From positions 111,345 through 175,344 of the forward strand of contig JAFIGS010000005.1 in NCBI GenBank assembly GCA_017849615.1: a stretch of DNA of 64,000 nucleotides, in the 5' to 3' direction. The first letter of the stretch is position 1. The number at the start of each line of letters is the position of its first letter. A model generated the notes under the pieces. The model was given only the letters and a program-made list of their open reading frames with translations, was not told the DNA's origin and searched no databases. The position numbers were made by a program, and so were the translations under genes. Shown one piece after another: positions 46,320 through 54,778 of this stretch. This stretch comes from Pseudolabrys sp. Its GTDB lineage: Bacteria > Pseudomonadota > Alphaproteobacteria > Rhizobiales > Xanthobacteraceae.

Positions 46320-46327
46320 AATGTCCG
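46313..46327. promoter_or_regulatory. Palindromic operator candidate for the IclR regulator
   Basis: CGGACAT, one base, ATGTCCG: a perfect 15-bp inverted repeat at the start of iclR, overlapping the upstream ATG (46317-46319). It lies in the gap that separates iclR from the divergent HIU hydrolase pseudogene. Size and symmetry suit an IclR-family dimer site; binding is inference. Confidence 0.6.
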
Positions 46328-46420
46328 TTATTTGGACTACGTAATCGCAGGCGCCGCGGACTGTCAACCGCGCGGCGCAGGGCGCGGCGCGGCCCGCTGG
46401 CGCGCAAGCGCTCGATCAGT

Positions 46421-46885
46421 ATGCAGGAGGCGGTCGCACATCCCCATGCGCTGCAAAGCCGGGCGGTCAAGCTCCGGCGCGAACGCAACGTAATCGCCAC
46501 TACGCGCGACCGCGTGCAGCCGGCGCCGACGGGTGGCCTGTCGCCCCATGTGCTGGACACCGTGCGGGCCATCCCGGCCGCCGGACTTGGTGTCGAACTG
46601 TGGGGCCAGGACGCTTCCGGTCAGCCGATCTGCCTCCAGCGCTTCACGACCGACGCCAACGGCGCCTCGAGCCACGATCTTCTCGGACAAGGCCGCCTGC
46701 GCGCGGGCACCTACGAATGGCGCTACGACACGCCGACCTAGTTCGCCACCAAAGGCTATCCGACTCCGGCGCGCAGCTTCCTGGGCAAGGTCAGCGTAGC
46801 CTTCTCGGTGTGGAACCCTGAAGAACACTTCCACGTGCCGCTGCTGCTCACGCCAGGTTCGTACATGACCTATCGCGGCAGCTAG
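46421..46885 (+). pseudogene. 5-hydroxyisourate hydrolase with internal amber stop
   Basis: Transthyretin-like enzyme of urate degradation. After a 42-residue unrelated-looking N-terminus the family sequence runs GGLSPHVLDTVRAIPAAGLGVELWG to RAGTYEWRYDTPT, then TAG at 46739-46741. The same frame continues FATKGYPTPARSFLGKVSVAFSVW, NPEEHFHVPLLLTPGSY and ends in YRGS, the family's C-terminal signature. Homologues have Tyr/Phe where the TAG sits (TAT or TAC to TAG is one change). No other uricase or OHCU genes are nearby. Either a recently dead gene or a base error. Confidence 0.88.
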
Positions 46886-46907
46886 CGACACGTCTTGCGG
46901 TCGCCTG

Positions 46908-48293
46908 TTAGGACACGCCCTCGCCCCAGTGCCAGTAGCCGAGCTTGGGCTTGCCCGGGACCTGGCCGGCGCCGGCATAGATGTGGTCGCGGGCCTTCTC
47001 GCGCGCTGCCAGCATCTTGGCCATGTCGACACCGACCATTTTGCCATCGCGCTTGCGGAATTCGCCGGCGACCATGACGCTCTTGATGTCACCGCTCGAC
47101 GAGTTGAGCACGACATGTCCCGCCGCATCGCCCTCGGCGCGGCCGAAAAGGCTGGTGTCGAGCAGAAGCAAGTCCGCCTGATAGCCCGGCGCAATCTGGC
47201 CGACGATGTCGCCGACGCCATTGGCCTCCGCGCAGTTGGTCGTGGTGGTGCGCAGCACGTCGCGGGTCGAGAAAGTCGGCACACCGGGGCGGCGCGACAC
47301 CGGCGACTGCGCCTCATGACGTTCGTTCACGCCGTCCATGTAACGCTGCAGATAGAAGCAGAGACGCATCTGGTGATGCAGGCCGTAATTCATAATCACC
47401 GGCACATCCATGCCGAGCGCGATCTTGACGCCACGGCGATGGCCGCGCGCCATCATGCTCATCGAGCGGCGGCCGGCATAGGTTTCGGCTTCGGTCTGGG
47501 TCGACAGGAAGCCGCCCATGGCGCCGAGAATGTCGAGATCGCGATCGGTGGTGTAGTTGCCATGCGCCGGCATCAGATCCGGGCCCATGACGCCGTGTTT
47601 GTCGAGGAACTCGATTTCGCCGGCCTTGTTGCAATGCCAGGAGCCGCGCACGCCAAGTGAGCGCGTGAACTCGACTTCCCTGAGCACGTCCTTGGCCGAT
47701 TCCGGTGAGACTTCGCTGAGACACACGGCAAGACGGACAAGGCTGGCCTTGTCGTTCGACAGCTTCGACCTGATGCGCTCGATATCCTTAAAGCGAGCGG
47801 CGCCGGGCGCCAGAGCCGACCTGCCGCTGTGATCCTTGCCGCGCAGGTCATAGCCGAAAATGGCGCGCATGCCGGAGTCGCGCAGCGCCTCAACCGCGGC
47901 ATCGGCGTGCTCAGGTGAGCGGATGCAATGGCTGTAGTCGAACATCGAGGTCGTGCCAGTATAGAGCGCCTCAATGCAGCCGGCGTAGATACCGGCATAG
48001 AGGTCTTCCGGATCGACGGTCGATGCCAGTGGATGGATGTTGGTGAAATACTCCATGCCCCAGCCTTCGGCGATGCGGCCCTTGAACGGCGTCTCCCACA
48101 GGTGGCAGTGGGTGTCGGACATCCCGGGCATGATCATCATGCCGGTGGCATCGACCACTTCGGCGCCAGCGGCGGCAAGGTTCTTGCCGACCTGCTTGAT
48201 GGTGGTGCCGTCCACCAGAACATCGGCGTCGACATCGCCCACCTTGTCGTTCATCGACAGGACGAAGCCGTTTTTGAACAGAACCTTGGCCAT
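46908..48293 (-). CDS. Amidohydrolase family protein (TRZ/ATZ-type)
   Basis: A 461-residue TIM-barrel metal-dependent hydrolase/deaminase. The HxH metal motif is DTHCHLW; further ligands lie in LMPAHGNYTT and the LGMDVPV aspartate region, and a typical C-terminal GQIAPGYQADLLLLD closes the composite domain. Members include S-adenosylhomocysteine/guanine deaminases and chlorohydrolases; the substrate is not clear. It is last in the operon with the peptide-type ABC importer, so it probably acts on an imported compound. ATG at 48293; GTG at 48296 is the alternative. Confidence 0.88.
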   Translation of the reverse strand: MAKVLFKNGFVLSMNDKVGDVDADVLVDGTTIKQVGKNLAAAGAEVVDATGMMIMPGMSDTHCHLWETPFKGRIAEGWGMEYFTNIHPLASTVDPEDLYAGIYAGCIEALYTGTTSMFDYSHCIRSPEHADAAVEALRDSGMRAIFGYDLRGKDHSGRSALAPGAARFKDIERIRSKLSNDKASLVRLAVCLSEVSPESAKDVLREVEFTRSLGVRGSWHCNKAGEIEFLDKHGVMGPDLMPAHGNYTTDRDLDILGAMGGFLSTQTEAETYAGRRSMSMMARGHRRGVKIALGMDVPVIMNYGLHHQMRLCFYLQRYMDGVNERHEAQSPVSRRPGVPTFSTRDVLRTTTTNCAEANGVGDIVGQIAPGYQADLLLLDTSLFGRAEGDAAGHVVLNSSSGDIKSVMVAGEFRKRDGKMVGVDMAKMLAAREKARDHIYAGAGQVPGKPKLGYWHWGEGVS

Positions 48294-48320
48294 CACGCGA
48301 ACTCCCTGACGTTTCTTTGA

Positions 48321-49139
48321 TTATGCGTTCAGTCCGGCCCGGCGCTTCCAGGCGTCGAGTGCCGGCACCGACGACAGCAGCAGCTTGGTGTAGTCGGCCT
48401 GCGGCTCGGTGTAGATCGTCTCGCACGGCCCCTGCTCGACGATGGCGCCGCGATGCATCACCACGACGAAGTCGGACACCTGACGCACCACCGCGAGGTC
48501 ATGCGAGATGAACAGGTAGGCGAGATTGAGATCGCGGCGCAGATCGGATAGCAGATTGAGGATCTGGCTCTGCGTCGACACGTCGAGCGCGCTGACCGGT
48601 TCGTCGCAAACCAGAAGGCGCGGCTGCGGCGCCAGCGCGCGGGCAATGGCGACGCGCTGCTGCTGGCCACCCGACAGTTCGCTGGGATAGCGATCGAGGT
48701 GGTACGAAGGCAGCTGCACCTTGTCGAGCAGTTCGGCGGCGCGGCGCTGCGTCTCGTCGTCCGGCGTATCGAAGTGACGCTTGATCACCTGCGCCAGCGT
48801 ATCGCGGATGGTGCGGCGCGGATTGAGCGACGAGCGCGGGTCCTGAAACACCACCTGCACGTCGCGGCGGAACGACAGCGGCGTGTTCGAGCCGAAGGCC
48901 GTGACTTCCTGGCCATCGAATTTGATCGAACCGCGTGACGGCTTCACCAGCCGCAGGATGGCGCGGCCGACCGTGGTCTTGCCCGACCCTGACTCGCCGA
49001 CGAGACCGAGCCCCTGCCCGGCGGCGATGTCGAACGACACGCCCTTCACCGCATCGAAGGTGCGGCTGCGGCCGGGAATGATGCTGCCACCGGTCCGATA
49101 GGTAATGGCGAGATCCTTGACCTGGAGCAATGCGGTCAT
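48321..49139 (-). CDS. Oligopeptide-type ABC transporter ATP-binding protein (DppF/OppF)
   Basis: A 272-residue ATPase with Walker A GESGSGKTTVGRA, signature LSGGQQQRVAIARAL and Walker B LLVCDEPVSALD, plus the C-terminal oligopeptide-type tail. It overlaps the permease-ATPase fusion by 4 bp. Together with the fused DppD domain it gives two ATPases for the importer. Confidence 0.94.
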   Translation of the reverse strand: MTALLQVKDLAITYRTGGSIIPGRSRTFDAVKGVSFDIAAGQGLGLVGESGSGKTTVGRAILRLVKPSRGSIKFDGQEVTAFGSNTPLSFRRDVQVVFQDPRSSLNPRRTIRDTLAQVIKRHFDTPDDETQRRAAELLDKVQLPSYHLDRYPSELSGGQQQRVAIARALAPQPRLLVCDEPVSALDVSTQSQILNLLSDLRRDLNLAYLFISHDLAVVRQVSDFVVVMHRGAIVEQGPCETIYTEPQADYTKLLLSSVPALDAWKRRAGLNA

Positions 49140-51088
49140 GCGCCAACCTCGAGCGACAGTTCACCGGCGCGGACGCAGCGCACGCCATCAACCAACGCCA
49201 CCGGCGCGATGGTGCAGGCCTCCTTGACGAAGGCGCAGCGCGGCGCGAAGCGGCAACCGCGCGGGAAATCCCACGGCGGCGGCACCGTGCCGGGAATGGT
49301 CGGCAGCCGGCCGGCCGGCGCCTCGTTGCGGGGCGTCGCCTTGAGCAGCGCATATGTATAAGGATGACGCGGCTTGGCCAGCACGTCCGCCACCTTGCCG
49401 ACTTCGACGATTTCGCCGGCATACATGACGACGACGCGGTCGCAGGCTTCCGACACGACACCGAGATCGTGCGTCACCAGCAGCACGGCCATGTCGAATT
49501 CCGTCGACAGCCGGCCGAGCAGCTTCAGCACCTGCGCCTGCACCGTGACGTCCAGCGCACTGGTCGGCTCGTCCGCCACCAGCATCTTCGGACGGCAGCT
49601 CAGCGCCATGGCGATCATGGCGCGCTGCGCCATGCCGCCCGAGAACTGGTGCGGATAATCGTTGATGCGCTGCGCGGCGTTGGGAATGCCGACCATTTCC
49701 AGCAATTCGATGACGCGGCGAGTCGCCTCTTCCTTGCCGAGACCGAGATGATGCTGCATCGGCTCGATCAGTTGCTGCCCGACCGTGTGAACCGGCGACA
49801 GCGAACCGATCGGGTCCTGAAACACCATGGCGATTTCCGGACCGCGGCGCTTGGCAGCCTCAGCCGCGGGCGCGGTCAGCATGTCGGTATCGCCAAGCCA
49901 GACATGGCCGCTGCTGCTGGCGGTGTCCGGCAGCAAACCAACCATCGCCATGCCGGTGGTCGACTTGCCGCTGCCGGATTCGCCGACGAGCCCGACGGTC
50001 TCGCCGCGATGCAGATCGAGTGAAATGTCCGACAGCACTTCCATCGGCTTGCCGCTTTCCGACAGATACGACACGCGCAAGCCCTGCACGGTCAGCACGG
50101 TGTCGGCATCCTGCACAGGTGCTTTCGCCTTCGGCGCGTTCCTGGCGCGGCGGTCCTGACGCAGCTTGCGATGCGCCACACGGCGGCGGCCCATCAGTGC
50201 ATCGCGCAGCGAGTCGCCGGTGAAATTGAACAGCAGCACCGCCGCCATGATGGCGAGGCCCGGCGGCAGCGCCATGAACGGGTGCAGCACCTGATACTTG
50301 CGCGCCTCGTCAAGCATGCTGCCCCAGTCCGGCGTCGAGGCTTCGAGACCCAGGCCGAGGAAGCTCAGCATGGTGATGAGCATGATCGCCGAGCCCAGCA
50401 GCAGCGCGGCCTCGACGATCAAGGGGCCGGCGACGTTCGGCAGGATTTCGCGGAACAGGATGCGCGGGGTCGACAGGCCGCCGACGCGCGCGGCATCGAC
50501 ATAAAGCAGCTCGCGCTCGCGCAGCATCAGGCCGCGCGCAATGCGCAGCATGATGATGGAGAAGACGATACCGACCGCGATGGCGGTCTGGTTGACGCCG
50601 CGGCCGAGGATCGCAATGACGGCGAAAGCGAAGATGAGCGACGGGATCGACTGCGCGATGTCGGTGACGCGCATGGCGACGCGATCCCACCAGCCGCCGA
50701 GATAGCCGATGAGAAGACCGAGCGGGACGCCGATCAGCAGCGCCATGCCGACCGACTGGAAAGAGGTTTCGACCGCGGTGCGCGCGCCGTACAGCAGCCG
50801 CGAGAACAGGTCGCGGCCCAGTTCATCGGTGCCGAGCCAGAAGGTGGCCGACGGTCCCTTGAGCCGGTTCAACACGTCGTTGTTATTGGGATCGTAGGGC
50901 GCCAGCGCCGGCGCCAGGAGCGCAATGAGGACCAGAAGCGCGATGCCGGCGAGGCATGCGGCCGCCAGCGGCTCGCGCCTGATCAGAGTCATCCAGCGGC
51001 GCGCGGGACGCGGCGCCTTATTGCCCTGCCGGAGCTGGCGGCCGGCCGGCGAAATGACGGATTCGGTTTCTTCAGCGGCGAGTGTCAT
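49136..51088 (-). CDS. Fused ABC permease (DppC) and ATP-binding protein (DppD)
   Basis: A 650-residue fusion. Residues about 30-300 form a DppC-type permease with several membrane helices and the EAA-like loop DAARVGGLSTPRILFREILPN. A basic linker (about 305-330) leads to an ATPase domain (335-650) with Walker A GESGSGKSTTG, signature FSGGMAQRAMIAMAL, Walker B MLVADEPTSALD and a C-terminal CRFAPRC oligopeptide-type cysteine motif. Such fusions occur in Bradyrhizobium-like genomes. It overlaps the DppB gene by 4 bp. Confidence 0.93.
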   Translation of the reverse strand: MTLAAEETESVISPAGRQLRQGNKAPRPARRWMTLIRREPLAAACLAGIALLVLIALLAPALAPYDPNNNDVLNRLKGPSATFWLGTDELGRDLFSRLLYGARTAVETSFQSVGMALLIGVPLGLLIGYLGGWWDRVAMRVTDIAQSIPSLIFAFAVIAILGRGVNQTAIAVGIVFSIIMLRIARGLMLRERELLYVDAARVGGLSTPRILFREILPNVAGPLIVEAALLLGSAIMLITMLSFLGLGLEASTPDWGSMLDEARKYQVLHPFMALPPGLAIMAAVLLFNFTGDSLRDALMGRRRVAHRKLRQDRRARNAPKAKAPVQDADTVLTVQGLRVSYLSESGKPMEVLSDISLDLHRGETVGLVGESGSGKSTTGMAMVGLLPDTASSSGHVWLGDTDMLTAPAAEAAKRRGPEIAMVFQDPIGSLSPVHTVGQQLIEPMQHHLGLGKEEATRRVIELLEMVGIPNAAQRINDYPHQFSGGMAQRAMIAMALSCRPKMLVADEPTSALDVTVQAQVLKLLGRLSTEFDMAVLLVTHDLGVVSEACDRVVVMYAGEIVEVGKVADVLAKPRHPYTYALLKATPRNEAPAGRLPTIPGTVPPPWDFPRGCRFAPRCAFVKEACTIAPVALVDGVRCVRAGELSLEVGA

Positions 51089-52029
51089 TGCGGCCGAATC
51101 CGGGAGTCGAGCAGGCCCATCACGATATCGATCATCAGATTGACGGTGATCAGGATCGTGGCGGTCACCAGGATCGTGCCCTGCAACAACGGGAAATCAC
51201 TGGTGATGACGGCATTGACCATCAACGTCCCCAAACCAGGCAGCACGAAAACCTTTTCGATCACCGTGCTGATGGCGAGCAGCACCGCGACCTCGATGCC
51301 GATGATCGGCATCACCGACACCAGCGCATTCTTGAAGACGTAGCGCGATATGACGACACGCATCGGTGTGCCGCGCGCCCGCGCGGCATTGATGAAAGCG
51401 GAGTCGAGCACGTCGATCACCGCGCCGCGCATGTGACGGGCGATCACCGCCGCGCCGTGCACCGACAAGGCGAAGCTCGGCAGCAGCAGACCTATGACCC
51501 AGCGCGACGGACTTTCCGCGTAAGTGGTGTAACCGGCCACCGGCAGGATGCGCAGCTTGACCGCGAAGAAGTACGCCAGCAGCAGCGCCAGCCAGAAGCT
51601 CGGAATGGCGAGCGATGCCGACACACCCGAGGTCACCAGACGATCGACCCACGAGCCCGAGCGCAGGCCGGCGTAGATGCCGATGGTGATGCCGAGGATC
51701 ACGGCGATGACGCTGGCCGCGATCAGCAGCGACAAGGTCACCGGAATGGCGTCGCCGATCATCGACGTCACCGGCTTGTGGGCGAAAATCGACTGGCCGA
51801 GGTCGCCGCCCAGCACGCGCATGAACCATGTCGCAAGCTGGACGAGGATCGGTCGGTCGAGGCCGAGCTCCTGCGTCAGCTTCAGCCGCTGCGCCTCCGA
51901 CGCACCGTCGCCGAGCGCCAGAATGGCTGGATCGGTCGGCGACAGATGGACGAGGCTGAACGCGAAGCTGGCGGCAAGGAACAGCGACAACAAAGACATC
52001 GCAATGCGCAAAGCAATCAGGCGCGGCAT
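51085..52029 (-). CDS. ABC transporter permease (DppB type)
   Basis: A 314-residue inner-membrane permease with six predicted helices and the EAA loop INAARARGTPMRVVISRYVFKNA. It pairs with the fused DppC domain to form the channel. It is 34 bp downstream of the substrate-binding protein gene. Confidence 0.94.
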   Translation of the reverse strand: MPRLIALRIAMSLLSLFLAASFAFSLVHLSPTDPAILALGDGASEAQRLKLTQELGLDRPILVQLATWFMRVLGGDLGQSIFAHKPVTSMIGDAIPVTLSLLIAASVIAVILGITIGIYAGLRSGSWVDRLVTSGVSASLAIPSFWLALLLAYFFAVKLRILPVAGYTTYAESPSRWVIGLLLPSFALSVHGAAVIARHMRGAVIDVLDSAFINAARARGTPMRVVISRYVFKNALVSVMPIIGIEVAVLLAISTVIEKVFVLPGLGTLMVNAVITSDFPLLQGTILVTATILITVNLMIDIVMGLLDSRIRPQ

Positions 52030-52063
52030 CGTTGGTCGTTTCCTTGCCGGTCGGTCGTTTCGT

Positions 52064-53551
52064 CTACTTCAGGCGCACTTCGTCGTAGCGCAGCGTCGAA
52101 GCCCGCAACACCGTGGTCGGAGGCTGGTCGGTCTTCTTCGGATCGTAAGCCCAGGTGGTGTGCTGGGCGAAGAAGCCGCAGTCGAGCGCCTTGTCGTTGA
52201 TGTACTTCGAGACCTCCTGCCAGCCCTTTTCCTGCGCGGCCGGGTCCTTCTCCGCCAGCGCCTTGGCGGCGAGCGCGTCGAGCTCCGGCACCGGGACCTT
52301 GAACGGATTGCCGACGCCGGCCGGTGAGAAGCGGAACTGGTAGTAGTCCAGCGGGCCGATGTCCTCGGTCGACGACGAGTTCAGCTGCAGCGGATACTTG
52401 TCTGACTGATAGAAGCTGAAATACTGGCCGGTGGTCATCAGCTGCGGCTTCACGTCGATGCCGATCTGCTTGAGCTGGCCGGCCAGGATCAGCGTCGCCG
52501 TCTGGTTGTTGGTGAACATCGGCAGCGTGAACGAGATCTTCGGGTTGCCGGCGGCGGCCATGTACTTCTTGGCTTCGGCCAGATTGTGCGACCAGCCCTT
52601 CACATCCGGGTTGAAGCCGGAGGTGCCCTTCTGGAATTTCTGCGGCACCGGCTGGGCGATACCGTTATAGGCCGCCTTGGTGATGGCGCCGATATCGGCC
52701 ACCGAACAGACCGCCTTGCGCACGTTTTCGTCGGCGAACGTCTCGCGGCGGTCCAGCATCAGGATGTGCTGCACCAGCGAGGCAGTCGAGAACGTCTTCA
52801 TGCCGGCGGCTTCCGCACCCGGCAGCTGCGACGAGTCGAGCTCCGTCACCTGCACAAGGCCGGACATCAGCGCGTTGAGGGCGACGCTGGGGTCCTGCAG
52901 CACATGCATCACGATGGTTTCGACGCCGACTTTCTCCGGCGCGTAGTACTTGTCGAAGTAGCGGAACACTTCCTTGGTGCCGAGCTGCGACGCCGCGTTG
53001 TCATAGATCCACGGGCCGGTGCCGTTGCTCTTCGACCAGTCGCCGCTTTCGATGGTCTTCGGCGACACCATGAAGCCACCGCGCGAGGCGAGGCGCTGCA
53101 GCATGGTCGGCGACGGGCTGCTCAGATGCAGCGTGAGATGCGTCGCGTCCTTGATTTCGATCTCGCGGACCGGCTCGAAGCCCATCGACCACTGCGTGCC
53201 CGACTTGCGGAACCACTCGATGTTCCTCTTCACCGCCTCGGCATCGAACGGCGTGCCGTCATGGAAGACGACGCCGGAGCGCAAGGTGAGTTCGAGCTTT
53301 TCCGGCGTCAGCGTCCAGGCGGTCGCGAGGCTGGGCTGGATCGTGTAGCCATCCGGCGCGGCGCGCACGAGGCCTTCATAGACGATTCCGGTATAGGTCT
53401 GGTTCGGCTTGACCAGCGGGTTCCAGTTGTTGAGCTGGATGACGGTGCCGTAATTCAGCGTGCCCTTGGGGCGCCCTTGCGCTTCAAGCGTGGTGGTTCC
53501 CCCAAGGGCGATGAAGCCAGCGATGAACAAGGTGTGCAGGGAATATTTCAT
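52064..53551 (-). CDS. ABC transporter substrate-binding protein, family 5
   Basis: Periplasmic binding protein of 495 residues of the DppA/OppA fold. Signal peptide MKYSLHTLFIAGFIALGGT with cleavage near LEA. Family segments: TPEKLELTLRSGVVFHDGTPFDAEAVKRN, VLMLDRRETFADENVRKAV. The ligand could be a peptide, opine, or other small amide; neighbours (amidohydrolase, aminotransferase) suggest a nitrogenous compound. Confidence 0.93.
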   Translation of the reverse strand: MKYSLHTLFIAGFIALGGTTTLEAQGRPKGTLNYGTVIQLNNWNPLVKPNQTYTGIVYEGLVRAAPDGYTIQPSLATAWTLTPEKLELTLRSGVVFHDGTPFDAEAVKRNIEWFRKSGTQWSMGFEPVREIEIKDATHLTLHLSSPSPTMLQRLASRGGFMVSPKTIESGDWSKSNGTGPWIYDNAASQLGTKEVFRYFDKYYAPEKVGVETIVMHVLQDPSVALNALMSGLVQVTELDSSQLPGAEAAGMKTFSTASLVQHILMLDRRETFADENVRKAVCSVADIGAITKAAYNGIAQPVPQKFQKGTSGFNPDVKGWSHNLAEAKKYMAAAGNPKISFTLPMFTNNQTATLILAGQLKQIGIDVKPQLMTTGQYFSFYQSDKYPLQLNSSSTEDIGPLDYYQFRFSPAGVGNPFKVPVPELDALAAKALAEKDPAAQEKGWQEVSKYINDKALDCGFFAQHTTWAYDPKKTDQPPTTVLRASTLRYDEVRLK

Positions 53552-54053
53552 GTCGCCCCTCTATTTCCATTCCGGTGTGTGATCGGCGGCCGCGTCCGCA
53601 ATCCCGATCGAGGCAGGACCACGCTTCACTCTCATCGTCGGCAAAATCTGGTGCTTCGACTTTATCTTCAGTCGGACGGACGCGATCAACGCCATGAGAT
53701 CGCCGCCCGATGCGTCATATTGACCGCAAGTGTCGGCGGCCGGATGCTGTATAAAAATTCGGCGCGGACGCCGTTTGAGTCTCGCAATCATCCCCCTCCG
53801 GCTGAAGTCCGGCCGCCAAAGTCTGCTATGGCCTTTTTGCTTTGAACAGCCGCTTAGTTGTGGCGTCTAAGCCGTTGAATTTCATCAGGGCGGGCTTTAT
53901 CTCGTTCACGATCGTAAACACCTGGATCACGCGGCGGGCGACGGGTGCACGGCATTCGAGATCCGAACACTTTGACGCGCGGGCGCTCGATTCCAAGCGC
54001 GTCCGAACTTAGCGGCCGATGCCGCGCAGCGGGCAGTTTTCGCTGCTCCAAGC
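53552..54053 (-). other. 502-bp intergenic stretch without a supported gene
   Basis: Lies between the binding-protein gene and the XRE-cupin regulator. Open frames here have no recognisable family, and codon use does not look coding. A local AT-rich patch near 53750-53760 (GTATAAAAATTC) could hold the promoter of the transporter operon. I see no hairpin terminator or repeat of the families found elsewhere. Confidence 0.5.
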
Positions 54054-54602
54054 CTAGAAACTGGGCGGCGTGCAGGCACTGATCAACTCGCACGGCCCAT
54101 CGCCGACGTTGCGAAAACGGTGCGGGCGCTTGCTGGCGAAGTAGTAGGCTTCGCCAGCCGACAGGACGCGGCGCTGGTTGTCGACCGTCACTTCCAGCCG
54201 TCCTCTAATGATGATGCCCCCCTCTTCGCCGTCATGTGTCAGCAGAACGCGGCCTGTATCCGCGCCCGGTTCATAGCGTTCCTTGAGGATCTGAAGCTGG
54301 TGTTCGACCAGGTTAGTGCCGACCTGGAGATACGAGATCGGCCCCTTCCCGATTTCGACCAGTTCATCGGCGCGCCAAAACAGCCGCTCGTCGCCGTTCG
54401 GCGACATAGCGAAGAATTCCGACAGGCCGATGGGAATGCCGTCGAGTACGCGCTTCAGCGCGCCGACCGATGGATTCATCCGGTTCGACTCGATGAGCGA
54501 GACGGTCGCGTTGGTGACGCCGGCACGTCGCGCCAGTTCGCGCTGCGACATGCCGTTCTGCATGCGGATGAAGCGAAGCCGCGCACCCACATCGACTGTC
54601 AT
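54054..54602 (-). CDS. XRE family regulator with C-terminal cupin (PuuR-like)
   Basis: A 182-residue regulator: helix-turn-helix (GARLRFIRMQNGMSQRELARRAGVTNATVSLIE is the region, recognition helix TNATVSLIESN) in residues 5-60 and a cupin domain (about 110-180; GEEGGIIIRGRLEV, AGEAYYFASKRPHRFRN). This is the PuuR architecture, whose members control polyamine or amino-acid catabolism. Adjacent to an omega-amino-acid aminotransferase, which fits. ATG at 54602; an upstream ATG at 54611 is in frame. Confidence 0.9.
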   Translation of the reverse strand: MTVDVGARLRFIRMQNGMSQRELARRAGVTNATVSLIESNRMNPSVGALKRVLDGIPIGLSEFFAMSPNGDERLFWRADELVEIGKGPISYLQVGTNLVEHQLQILKERYEPGADTGRVLLTHDGEEGGIIIRGRLEVTVDNQRRVLSAGEAYYFASKRPHRFRNVGDGPCELISACTPPSF

Positions 54603-54778
54603 ATGCCGCATCCTCGCCTGTTCACGATCTTTCGAATCATGCACCGGTATCGGAGGAATGCAAGCGCTTCTCTCAGAAAAGGGATGTCCTATCAGTCATT
54701 TGCGGTTTCGCTGCATCGGGCGTGAGTTCAGGATGCTTAACATCCTTTAGTTGCATCCGGTCGCAGCCCTGCCTCGGG

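Noticed and set aside
46364-47317. A 317-codon - strand frame across the HIU hydrolase and amidohydrolase end
   Set aside because: It reads through two real genes in another frame and is an Arg/Ala/Ser-rich shadow without any motif.
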